From the NCBI GenBank assembly GCA_945901215.1, contig CAMDKE010000167.1:1-6301 (forward strand): a stretch of DNA of 6,301 nt. The letters run 5' to 3'. Made by a program: the position numbers and the translations under genes. A model generated the notes under the pieces. The model was given only the letters and a program-made list of their open reading frames with translations, was not told the origin of the DNA and did not search any database. The DNA comes from Comamonas sp. lk (GTDB lineage: Bacteria; Pseudomonadota; Gammaproteobacteria; Burkholderiales; Burkholderiaceae_C). Positions 1 to 5,825 of the stretch are shown one piece after another (positions within the stretch are counted from its first letter, which is position 1; every line of letters begins with the position of its first letter).

Positions 1-9
1 CACAATCGG
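1..9 (+). promoter_or_regulatory. Possible -10 region of the ABC exporter gene
   Basis: CACAAT (1-6) matches TATAAT at 4 of 6 positions and is followed by CGG. The octamer ACAATCGG (2-9) recurs exactly at 2934-2941 before pyrC. Counted from the first base of the octamer, the ATG is 34 nt downstream here and 35 nt downstream at pyrC. That shared spacing suggests a real promoter element and favours ATG 36 over TTG 21 as the start. Any -35 box lies outside the window, so this is tentative. Confidence 0.3.
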
Positions 10-35
10 AGTTTGATGTTTTGAATTGTCCCCCA

Positions 36-1895
36 ATGCGCTCTTTTGGCCCCTCTGCCGATTCCCCACGCCATGCCCCACTTGCTTCCGGCGCCGTAGC
101 GCCAACGCCGAGCGGCCTCAAAGCCAGCGACTGGGGCACCTTGCAGCGCCTCTTTCCCTACCTGTGGGCCTATAAATGGCGGGTGATACTGGCGCTGTCC
201 TTCATGGTGGGCGCCAAGGTGGCCAATGTGGGCGTTCCCTTGTTGCTAAAGACCCTGGTAGACACCATGACGCCCAAGCCGGGCGACTTGTCCGCCATGC
301 TGGTGGTACCGGTGGCCTTGCTGGTGGCCTATGCAGCGCTGCGGCTCAGCACCTCGCTGTTTGCTGAGCTGCGTGACCTGGTGTTTGCCAAGGCTACCGA
401 GGGCGCAGCGCGCAGCATCTCCTTGGGCGTGTTTCGTCATCTGCACGCCATGAGCCTGCGCTTTCACTTAGACCGCCAGACCGGGGGCATGACGCGCGAC
501 ATCGAACGCGGCACCCGCGCGGTGCACTCGCTGGTGTCGTATTCGCTCTACAGCATCGTGCCCACGCTGATTGAGGTGGGGCTGGTGCTCACGCTCTTGG
601 CGGTCAAGTTTGACGTCTGGTTTGCCGGCATTACCGTGATTGCGCTGGTGCTCTACATCAGCTTCACCATCAGCATGACCGAGTGGCGCACGCAGTTTCG
701 CAAGCGCATGAACGAGCTCGACTCCAAGGCCCACACCCGCGCCATCGACTCGCTGCTCAATTTCGAGACCGTCAAATACTTCAACAACGAAGAATTCGAG
801 GCCCGCCGCTACGACGACAACCTCGAGCGCTACCGCCAGGCCGCGCTGAAAAGCCAGCGCACCCTGAGCATTCTGAACGCCGGCCAGCAGCTCATCATCG
901 CCAGCGGCCTGGTGGCCATGCTTTGGCGCGCCACCCAGGGCGTGGCCGAGGGCCGCATGACGCTGGGCGACCTGGTGATGGTCAACGCCTTCATGATCCA
1001 GATTTACATTCCTCTGAACTTTTTGGGTGCCATCTACCGCGAGCTCAAGCAAAACCTGGTGGACCTGGAAAAGATGTTTACCCTGCTGGAGCGCGAGCAA
1101 GAGATCGCCGACGCGCCCGATGCCCATGCGCTGGTGCTGGCGCAGGGAGCGTCCAGCGCCAGCGTGCGCTTTGAGCATGTCAATTTTGCCTACGACTCAG
1201 CGCGCCCCATATTGCATGACATCAGTTTTGACATCCCGCCGGGCAAAACCGTGGCCGTGGTGGGGCCGTCGGGCTCGGGAAAATCTACGCTTGCGCGAAT
1301 TTTGTATCGTTTTTATGACGTCCAGCAAGGCACTATTTCGGTGGCGGGGCAAGACATTCGCATGCTCACTCAGGCCAGCTTGCGCGCAGCTATCGGCATC
1401 GTGCCGCAAGACACGGTGCTGTTTAACGACACGGTGCAATACAACATCGCCTATGGCCGCGCGGGCAGCAGCCTGGCCGATGTACAGGCCGCCGCCCGCG
1501 CGGCGCACATTGACTCCTTTATTGCCAGCACCCCAGCAGGCTACGACACCATGGTGGGCGAGCGTGGGCTCAAGCTCTCGGGCGGTGAAAAGCAGCGCGT
1601 AGCCATCGCCCGCACATTGCTCAAAAACCCGCCCATCCTGATTTTTGACGAGGCCACCAGCGCGTTAGATTCGGCCAACGAACGCGCCATCCAAGCCGAG
1701 CTGGCGCGTGTGGCGCAGAACAAGACTACGCTGGTGATCGCCCATCGCCTCTCCACCGTGGTGGACGCGCACATGATTTTGGTCATGGAAGCCGGGCGGA
1801 TCCTCGAGCGCGGAACCCACGCCGAACTGCTGCTGGCGCAGGGCCGCTACGCGCAGATGTGGGCACTGCAGCAAAGCGGCGACGCCGCCACCTGA
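36..1895 (+). CDS. Atm1/HMT1-type ABC exporter, fused permease and ATPase
   Basis: This is a half-size ABC exporter of the inner membrane that works as a homodimer. Counting from the TTG at 21, the membrane domain spans about residues 45-340 with six likely membrane segments. It carries the family-typical stretches TGGMTRDIERGTRAV (155-169) and NFETVKYFNNEEFE (247-260). The ATPase domain is complete: A-loop Tyr391, Walker A GPSGSGKST (415-423), Q-loop Gln463, signature LSGGEKQ (519-525), Walker B ILIFDEATS (539-547, Asp543 and catalytic Glu544) and H-loop His575. Characterised relatives (mitochondrial Atm1/ABCB7, Novosphingobium Atm1, Cupriavidus AtmA) export glutathione-linked sulfur compounds or metals; the substrate here is inferred. 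ATG 36 is chosen because the 15 nt between TTG 21 and ATG 36 look like leader and the promoter-like octamer spacing matches pyrC. TTG 21 would add five residues. Neither start has a strong ribosome binding site, although GGAG lies at 8-11. Length (619-624 aa) is normal for the family. Confidence 0.93.
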   Translation: MRSFGPSADSPRHAPLASGAVAPTPSGLKASDWGTLQRLFPYLWAYKWRVILALSFMVGAKVANVGVPLLLKTLVDTMTPKPGDLSAMLVVPVALLVAYAALRLSTSLFAELRDLVFAKATEGAARSISLGVFRHLHAMSLRFHLDRQTGGMTRDIERGTRAVHSLVSYSLYSIVPTLIEVGLVLTLLAVKFDVWFAGITVIALVLYISFTISMTEWRTQFRKRMNELDSKAHTRAIDSLLNFETVKYFNNEEFEARRYDDNLERYRQAALKSQRTLSILNAGQQLIIASGLVAMLWRATQGVAEGRMTLGDLVMVNAFMIQIYIPLNFLGAIYRELKQNLVDLEKMFTLLEREQEIADAPDAHALVLAQGASSASVRFEHVNFAYDSARPILHDISFDIPPGKTVAVVGPSGSGKSTLARILYRFYDVQQGTISVAGQDIRMLTQASLRAAIGIVPQDTVLFNDTVQYNIAYGRAGSSLADVQAAARAAHIDSFIASTPAGYDTMVGERGLKLSGGEKQRVAIARTLLKNPPILIFDEATSALDSANERAIQAELARVAQNKTTLVIAHRLSTVVDAHMILVMEAGRILERGTHAELLLAQGRYAQMWALQQSGDAAT

Positions 1896-1912
1896 AGACA
1901 CCCGTCGCGATC

Positions 1913-2352
1913 ATGGAAACCAAATGGCTAGAAGACTTTGTTTCGCTGGCTGAAACCTGCAGTTTTAGCCGCTCGGCCCAGTTGCGTCATGTCACCCAGT
2001 CGGCATTTTCGCGCCGCATTCAGTCGCTTGAAGCGTGGGCGGGGGTCGATCTGGTAGACCGCAGCTCCTACCCGACACGCCTGACAGCCGCTGGCGCAAC
2101 GCTCTACCCCAAGGCTTTGGATCTGTTGGAAGCCTTGCACAACACGCGCGCTGCGCTGCGCGGCCACAACGAACCGGAACAGAACGCCCGATAACTTGCT
2201 TTGGCGCAGCTGCGGGTGCTCGACTTTTTCCCGATTGGGCGCATGCCCTGTCCGGCCGCTTTGAATCCCGCAAAAGCCGGCTTATTGCGCTCGACGTGCA
2301 CCAGGTTGTCACCTGCTTGTTGGAGCAAGGGCTCATTCTGTATCGCTCACCG
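1913..2352 (+). pseudogene. Frameshifted and truncated LysR-type regulator (YjiE/HypT-like)
   Basis: A good LysR N-terminus begins at ATG 1913, 17 nt after the ABC gene's stop. It opens METKWLEDFVSLAE and has the winged helix-turn-helix around residues 18-60 (SFSRSAQLRHVTQSAFSRRI, then DLVDRSSYPTRLT). This frame stops at TAA 2192-2194 after only 94 residues, whereas LysR proteins have about 300. Effector-domain sequence continues in a different frame from about 2224: LFPDWAHALSGRF and then KSRLIALDVHQVV, up to LLEQG and LILYRSP near 2352. A net frameshift therefore lies between about 2170 and 2224. The remaining 150-200 residues are absent, because mscL's promoter starts within about 60 nt. 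The METKWL opening resembles the YjiE/HypT subgroup (E. coli HypT responds to hypochlorite); that assignment is from memory. A 94-residue DNA-binding stub could still be made, but a working regulator could not. Confidence 0.85.
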
Positions 2353-2370
2353 CCGCCTCCGCCTCCGCTC
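2350..2370 (+). repeat. Short CCGCCT-type low-complexity tract
   Basis: Two perfect tandem copies of CCGCCT (2353-2364) lie within a longer CCG/CCT-rich run. The tract falls where recognisable LysR homology ends, so it may mark slippage or the edge of the deletion that removed the 3' half of that gene. From here to about 2410 I see no gene or site. Confidence 0.4.
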
Positions 2371-2413
2371 GCAAGCATGGCGACAAAACCGTAGTGCACC
2401 GGATCGCCAGTTC

Positions 2414-2446
2414 TTGGTATGCTTAAAAAGTTGTTTTATTTTTAAG
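2414..2446 (+). promoter_or_regulatory. Candidate mscL promoter with AT-rich inverted repeat
   Basis: TTGGTA (2414-2419) and TATTTT (2437-2442) each match the sigma-70 consensus at 4 of 6 positions, with an exact 17-nt spacer. A start near 2449 would give a leader of about 20 nt. Over the same bases lies a perfect inverted repeat, CTTAAAAA (2422-2429) and TTTTTAAG (2439-2446), around a 9-nt centre. The block is strikingly AT-rich within GC-rich surroundings, as expected for a promoter. The repeat could be an operator or a chance result of A/T runs. As a hairpin it would be weak, so I do not call it a terminator. Confidence 0.45.
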
Positions 2447-2458
2447 TATTAACAAAAC

Positions 2459-2463
2459 GGAGG
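2459..2463 (+). promoter_or_regulatory. Strong ribosome binding site of mscL
   Basis: GGAGG sits 5 nt before ATG 2469. It is among the best Shine-Dalgarno sequences in the window, fixes the mscL start, and predicts efficient translation. Confidence 0.85.
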
Positions 2464-2468
2464 TTTAT

Positions 2469-2903
2469 ATGTCAGTCATGCAAGAGTTTAAAGAATTTGC
2501 TGTCAAGGGCAATGTGGTGGACTTGGCGGTGGGTGTGATCATTGGTGGCGGCTTCGGAAAAATTGTTGACTCGGTGGTGGGCGACCTGGTGATGCCATTG
2601 GTGGGCGCCATCATTGGTAAACCAGACTTTAGTGGTCTTTTTCTGCCGCTCGCATCGCCGCCAGCAGGAACCGCAATCACTCTTGACGCACTGCGAAAAG
2701 CTGGGGTCCCTGTGCTGGCCTACGGGAATTTTTTAACGATTGCGCTAAATTTTCTGCTGCTGGCGCTGGTGATATTTGTCATGGTGAAGCAAATCAACCG
2801 CCTTCGAGCGCGCGAAGCTGCGCCGCCTCCCGCGCCAGACGTGGTCAGCGACAGCGCAGAGGTGCTGCTGCTGCGCGAAATTCGGGATAGTCTTAACAAA
2901 TAG
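2469..2903 (+). CDS. mscL: Large-conductance mechanosensitive channel MscL
   Basis: MscL is a homopentameric inner-membrane pore that opens under high membrane tension and releases small solutes during sudden osmotic downshift. The 144 residues align almost without gaps to E. coli MscL (136 aa) as I recall it. The N-terminal amphipathic helix is MSVMQEFKEFAVKGNVVDLA. The pore-lining first membrane helix (about 15-48) contains VGVIIGGGFGKIV, including Gly22, Val23 and Gly26 at the constriction. A periplasmic loop spans about 51-82, and the second membrane helix about 84-107 ends in VKQINRL. A Pro/Ala-rich linker (118-124) leads to the cytoplasmic bundle helix EVLLLREIRDSLNK. All these parts are intact. 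The gene appears to be transcribed on its own from the AT-rich promoter upstream. There is no convincing terminator before pyrC, 65 nt downstream, so read-through into pyrC is possible. Confidence 0.97.
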   Translation: MSVMQEFKEFAVKGNVVDLAVGVIIGGGFGKIVDSVVGDLVMPLVGAIIGKPDFSGLFLPLASPPAGTAITLDALRKAGVPVLAYGNFLTIALNFLLLALVIFVMVKQINRLRAREAAPPPAPDVVSDSAEVLLLREIRDSLNK

Positions 2904-2917
2904 CGCCTGCCGATAAG

Positions 2918-2955
2918 AGCCCGCGAACGGGGGACAATCGGGCTTGTCCAAGCCC
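2918..2955 (+). promoter_or_regulatory. pyrC leader with mutually exclusive short hairpins
   Basis: Three perfect 6-bp inverted repeats share bases: AGCCCG (2918-2923) with CGGGCT (2939-2944); GGACAA (2932-2937) with TTGTCC (2944-2949); GGGCTT (2940-2945) with AAGCCC (2950-2955, 4-nt loop). A smaller CCCG/CGGG hairpin with a CGAA loop lies at 2920-2931. Since they overlap, only some can form together. GACAAT (2933-2938) could be a -10 box (4 of 6), but no good -35 is visible 16-18 nt upstream. E. coli pyrC is controlled by a leader hairpin whose formation depends on the transcription start, so the position is suggestive. Function here is inference, and no U-run supports a terminator. Confidence 0.35.
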
Positions 2956-2968
2956 ACCTGCCGTTCTT

Positions 2969-4015
2969 ATGCCCACGACCTTTGCCCCGGCCACCCTGAC
3001 CCTTACCCGTCCCGATGACTGGCATGTGCATCTGCGCGACGGTCAGGCATTGCAGACTGTGGTCCCGCACACTGCTGCGCAGTTTGGCCGCGCGCTGGTC
3101 ATGCCCAACCTCAAGCCCCCGATTACCACCGCGCAGCAGGCCTTGGCCTACCGCGCGCGTATCAAGGCCGCCGTGCCTGCGGGCGTGGTCTTTGACCCCT
3201 TGATGACGCTGTACCTGACCGACAACTTGGCCGCTGACGAAATCGTCCGCGCCCAGGCCGCCGGTGTGTTGGCGGTTAAGCTCTATCCGGCAGGCGCCAC
3301 CACCAACAGCGACGCCGGAGTGACCGATTTGCGCAAAACCTACCCCACCCTGGAGGTAATGCAGCGCGTGGGCATGCCCCTGCTGGTGCACGGTGAGGTG
3401 ACCGATAGCGACATTGACCTGTTTGACCGCGAGGCGGTGTTTATTGACCAGCAGCTCATTCCGCTGCGCAGGGTCTTTCCGGGCCTGAAAATCGTCTTTG
3501 AGCACATCACCACCCGTGAGGCCGCCCAGTATGTGCAAAGCGCTGGCCCGCTGACGGCGGCCAGCATCACCGCTCACCACCTGCTGTACAACCGCAACGC
3601 GATATTCAAGGGCGGTATTCGGCCGCACTATTACTGCTTGCCGGTCTTGAAGCGAGAAACCCACCGGCTGTCGCTGGTGCAAGCCGCCACCAGTGGCTCG
3701 CCCCAGTTCTTTTTGGGCACCGACAGCGCGCCCCACGCCGCACACCTGAAAGAGCACGCCAGCGGTTGTGCCGGTTGCTACACCGCACACGCTGCCATTG
3801 AGTTGTACGCCCAAGCTTTTGAAGCCGCGGGTGCGCTGCACCGGCTGGAAGGCTTTGCTAGCTTTTTTGGTCCCGACTTTTACGCCTTGTCGCGCAATAC
3901 CAGCAGCGTCACTCTGCGCAAAGAGACCTGGACGCCGCCCGAGGGCTACCCCTTTGGCGAGGCCGTACTCAAGCCCTTGGCCGGCGGCGAGCCCTTACAG
4001 TGGCGCCTGGCCTAG
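2969..4015 (+). CDS. pyrC: Dihydroorotase (PyrC, class II)
   Basis: PyrC catalyses the reversible cyclisation of N-carbamoyl-L-aspartate to L-dihydroorotate, the third step of de novo pyrimidine synthesis, in the cytoplasm. The 348-residue length fits the E. coli PyrC type. All metal-site residues are visible: His19 and His21 in DDWHVHLRDG, the lysine to be carboxylated Lys104 in AVKLYPAGATTNSDAGV, His141 in LLVHGEV, His179 in FEHITT, and catalytic Asp252 in GTDSAPHA. MPNLKPP (45-51) and ITAHHLLYNRN (200-210) are further family motifs. The ATG lacks a clear Shine-Dalgarno sequence (the 13 nt before it are pyrimidine-rich), but the N-terminal length fits the family and no nearby start is better. 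The 3' end overlaps the next gene by 16 nt, indicating cotranscription. Confidence 0.97.
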   Translation: MPTTFAPATLTLTRPDDWHVHLRDGQALQTVVPHTAAQFGRALVMPNLKPPITTAQQALAYRARIKAAVPAGVVFDPLMTLYLTDNLAADEIVRAQAAGVLAVKLYPAGATTNSDAGVTDLRKTYPTLEVMQRVGMPLLVHGEVTDSDIDLFDREAVFIDQQLIPLRRVFPGLKIVFEHITTREAAQYVQSAGPLTAASITAHHLLYNRNAIFKGGIRPHYYCLPVLKRETHRLSLVQAATSGSPQFFLGTDSAPHAAHLKEHASGCAGCYTAHAAIELYAQAFEAAGALHRLEGFASFFGPDFYALSRNTSSVTLRKETWTPPEGYPFGEAVLKPLAGGEPLQWRLA

Positions 4016-4764
4016 ACGCTATTGACTGGGCCGCCCCGTGGCTGGCGCCCTGGCAGGCCAAGGGCCAGGAAGTGGCACTGCAGGTGCTGGCGGGTCAAAG
4101 CTGCGCCATCGCGCTTAACGCCCATTGCACGCCGGAATTCCCGGTGCGCTTTGTGCTCCATGAGAGCCTGCCTGCAGGCGAGGCCTATGAGGCTTTCATC
4201 TTCCGCAGCCGCCAGGTGCCCACGCGCGAGGGGCTGCACGACTTCTTTAACGGCTTGTGCTGGCTGCATTTCCCACGCACAAAAACCCGGCTCAACGCGC
4301 TGCAAGCTGAGCAAATTGCCCACAGCGGCATCCACAGCGTGCGTGGTCCGGCGCGCGACGGTAGCACCGTGTTTGATGAAAATGCCGCCTTTCTGCAGGC
4401 GCCTGACCCGCTGTGGCATGCGCTGGTAGCCAAGGACTGGGTGCGACTTTTTGTCACTTTGCGTCCTCTTTGGGCGCAGACGCAGCTGGTGTTATTTGGC
4501 CATTCGTTGTTGGAAAAGCTGGTGCAGCCGCGTAAAGGAATGACCGCCCATGTCTACCGCGCCCACCCGAGGGCTCCGGGCCTGGCGGCGATGGACGCTT
4601 GGATGGCGCACGACCTGAGCGCCGAAAAGCTTGCCGCCAAACCCTTCGCACATTTGCCCGTGTTAGGCGTGCCGGGTTGGTGGGCGGCCAATGGCACACC
4701 TGGGTTTTACCAGGATGCGACGGTGTTTCGTGCGCCGCGTACGCCTGGAGTCCCGTCTGTGTAA
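4000..4764 (+). CDS. DUF3025-family protein of unknown function
   Basis: This 254-residue, apparently soluble protein has no signal peptide or membrane segment. I assign it to DUF3025 by the stretch HDFFNGLCWLHFPRTKTRLN (80-99). Other conserved-looking blocks are DGSTVFDENA (120-129), FGHSLLEKL (166-174), LPVLGVPGWW (219-228) and FYQDATVF (236-243). No biochemical role is known to me. Translation probably starts at GTG 4000 inside the end of pyrC: the reading frame carries family-like sequence (IDWAAPWLAPW) from residue 8, and no later start would keep it. The pyrC stop is at 4013-4015, so the 16-nt overlap implies translational coupling. No strong Shine-Dalgarno is visible. The pairing with pyrC, which I recall from related betaproteobacteria, may reflect shared transcription rather than a pyrimidine role. 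Confidence 0.85.
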   Translation: MAPGLDAIDWAAPWLAPWQAKGQEVALQVLAGQSCAIALNAHCTPEFPVRFVLHESLPAGEAYEAFIFRSRQVPTREGLHDFFNGLCWLHFPRTKTRLNALQAEQIAHSGIHSVRGPARDGSTVFDENAAFLQAPDPLWHALVAKDWVRLFVTLRPLWAQTQLVLFGHSLLEKLVQPRKGMTAHVYRAHPRAPGLAAMDAWMAHDLSAEKLAAKPFAHLPVLGVPGWWAANGTPGFYQDATVFRAPRTPGVPSV

Positions 4765-4776
4765 AGGCCGCAGCGT

Positions 4777-4790
4777 TTTTGGGCCCAAAA
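4777..4790. repeat. Perfect 14-bp palindrome upstream of htpX
   Basis: TTTTGGGCCCAAAA is a perfect palindrome without a spacer, 12 nt after the DUF3025 stop and 18 nt before the TTGACA box. CG flanks both sides if one extra T at 4776 is ignored. With no loop bases and no U-run it would fold poorly as RNA, so a DNA-binding dimer site is likelier than a terminator. Chance cannot be excluded. Confidence 0.5.
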
Positions 4791-4801
4791 CGGTTCATAT
4801 G

Positions 4802-4837
4802 CTTGTTTTTGACAGGCCCGGCCCTAACATACGTTTA
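4802..4837 (+). promoter_or_regulatory. Candidate htpX promoter region
   Basis: TTGACA (4809-4814) is a perfect sigma-70 -35 box, but no good -10 lies 16-18 nt further on (CGTTTA at 17 nt is poor). An alternative is a heat-shock-like pair: CTTGTTT (4802-4808), 13 nt, then CCCTAACAT (4822-4830), a partial match to the sigma-32 pattern CTTGAAA / CCCCATnT. E. coli htpX is heat-inducible through sigma-32, which makes the second reading attractive, but the match is weak. Confidence 0.3.
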
Positions 4838-4885
4838 GCTGAGTCGTATCGGTCTTGCGGCTTGTTTTCTGTGAAAGGGATTTGT

Positions 4886-5755
4886 ATGAAACGCATGTTT
4901 TTATTGGTACTCACCAACGTGATGGTGGTGGTGGTCCTGGGAATCGTCGCCAGCCTGCTGGGTGTCAACCGTTTTCTCACGGCCAATGGTCTGAACCTGG
5001 GCGCATTGCTTGGTTTTGCGCTGATCATGGGGTTTGGCGGCGCCTTTATCTCGCTGCTTATCAGTAAGCCCTTGGCCAAGTGGAGTTCGGGCGTTCGCGT
5101 GATCGAGCAACCGCAAAACGCCGACGAGGCTTGGATCGTGGAGACGGTGCGCAAGTTTGCCGACAGGGCGCAGATTGGAATGCCCGAAGTGGGAATTTTT
5201 GAGGGCGAGGCCAACGCCTTTGCTACCGGCGCCTTCAAGAACTCCGCTTTGGTGGCAGTGTCTACAGGCTTACTGCAGGGCATGACCCGTGATGAGGTGG
5301 AGGCGGTGATCGGCCACGAAGTGGCGCATGTGGCCAACGGCGACATGGTCACCATGACGCTGATTCAGGGCGTGATGAACACGTTTGTGGTGTTTTTGAG
5401 CCGGGTAATTGGCTACGCTGTGGACAGTTTTTTACGCAAGGGCGACGACCGCGACAGCGGCCCGGGAATGGGCTACTGGATCACCACCATCGTGCTCGAC
5501 ATCGTGCTGGGCTTTGCTGCCCAAATGGTGGTGGCCTGGTTTTCGCGCCAGCGCGAGTTCCGGGCCGACGCGGGTGCGGCCCAGTTGATGGGGCGTAAGC
5601 AGCCCATGGTCAACGCGCTGGCGCGGCTCGGTGGCATGCACACCGGCGAGTTGCCCAAAAGCGTGGCGGCGTTTGGCATTGCCGGCGGCATAGGCCAGTT
5701 GTTTAGCACCCACCCGCCGATTGAGGAGCGCATTGCCGCCTTGCAAAGCGCATAA
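4886..5755 (+). CDS. htpX: HtpX membrane-bound zinc metalloprotease
   Basis: HtpX is an inner-membrane M48-family protease that cleaves misfolded membrane proteins, complementing FtsH. The 289 residues match the usual length of about 290. Two N-terminal membrane helices (about 4-27 and 37-60) precede the catalytic domain. The zinc site is HEVAH (His144, Glu145, His148) within VIGHEVAHVANGDM, with the third ligand Glu224 in REFRADAGAA. Further hydrophobic stretches lie around 157-180 and 198-219. EANAFATG (108-115) and STHPPIEERIAAL (274-286) are typical family blocks. The start is ATG 4886, with AGGGA at 4876-4880 and a 5-nt gap. The frame stays open back to 4691, but those 65 extra codons overlap the DUF3025 gene, lack HtpX-like sequence and are rejected. 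The gene is followed by a strong terminator, so it is probably monocistronic. Confidence 0.97.
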   Translation: MKRMFLLVLTNVMVVVVLGIVASLLGVNRFLTANGLNLGALLGFALIMGFGGAFISLLISKPLAKWSSGVRVIEQPQNADEAWIVETVRKFADRAQIGMPEVGIFEGEANAFATGAFKNSALVAVSTGLLQGMTRDEVEAVIGHEVAHVANGDMVTMTLIQGVMNTFVVFLSRVIGYAVDSFLRKGDDRDSGPGMGYWITTIVLDIVLGFAAQMVVAWFSRQREFRADAGAAQLMGRKQPMVNALARLGGMHTGELPKSVAAFGIAGGIGQLFSTHPPIEERIAALQSA

Positions 5756-5769
5756 TTCAAGCCTATCTT
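5741..5769 (+). promoter_or_regulatory. Possible promoter for the LysE-type gene at the htpX 3' end
   Basis: TTGCAA (5741-5746) and TATCTT (5764-5769) each match the consensus at 4 of 6 positions, with an exact 17-nt spacer across the htpX stop codon. A start near 5776 would place the terminator hairpin within the leader of the next gene. Two 4-of-6 boxes can arise by chance. Confidence 0.25.
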
Positions 5770-5773
5770 GGTT

Positions 5774-5814
5774 AAGCGAGCGCTCGCAGCAATGCGGCGC
5801 TCGCTTCGTTTTTT
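5774..5814 (+). terminator. Intrinsic terminator after htpX
   Basis: A perfect 10-bp stem, AAGCGAGCGC (5774-5783) with GCGCTCGCTT (5797-5806), continues past one unpaired T (5784) into a 4-bp CGCA/TGCG stem closed by a GCAA tetraloop of the GNRA type (5789-5792). CG and then six Ts (5809-5814) follow. It begins 18 nt after the htpX stop, the expected place for its transcript end. Confidence 0.93.
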
Positions 5815-5819
5815 GGGAG
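5815..5819 (+). promoter_or_regulatory. Ribosome binding site of the LysE-type gene
   Basis: GGGAG lies 6 nt before GTG 5826 and directly touches the terminator's T-run. An in-frame TAG at 5823-5825 immediately precedes the GTG, so no earlier start is possible. Together these fix the unusual GTG start. Confidence 0.75.
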
Positions 5820-5825
5820 CGCTAG

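Noticed and set aside
16..24. Two-codon ORF (ATG TTT TGA) behind GGAG before the ABC gene
   Set aside because: Too short to support. It may equally be the end of an upstream gene read from the left, and the sequence needed is outside the window.
468..1178. Long minus-strand open frame of 236 codons
   Set aside because: It is the antisense of the ABC exporter in GC-rich DNA, with His/Gln/Val-rich composition and no recognisable motif.
2035..2394. 119-codon + strand ORF as an independent gene
   Set aside because: Its middle is the frameshifted LysR effector domain, and its first third is an out-of-frame reading of the LysR N-terminus.
2920..2931. CCCG-CGAA-CGGG hairpin as an mscL terminator
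   Set aside because: The stem is only 4 bp and no T-run follows.
2720..3841. 373-codon minus-strand open frame
   Set aside because: It lies across mscL and pyrC, both certain genes on the other strand, and has no recognisable domain.
4691..4885. In-frame 65-codon extension upstream of htpX
   Set aside because: It overlaps the DUF3025 gene, shows no HtpX-like sequence, and ATG 4886 has a good ribosome site and gives the normal family length.
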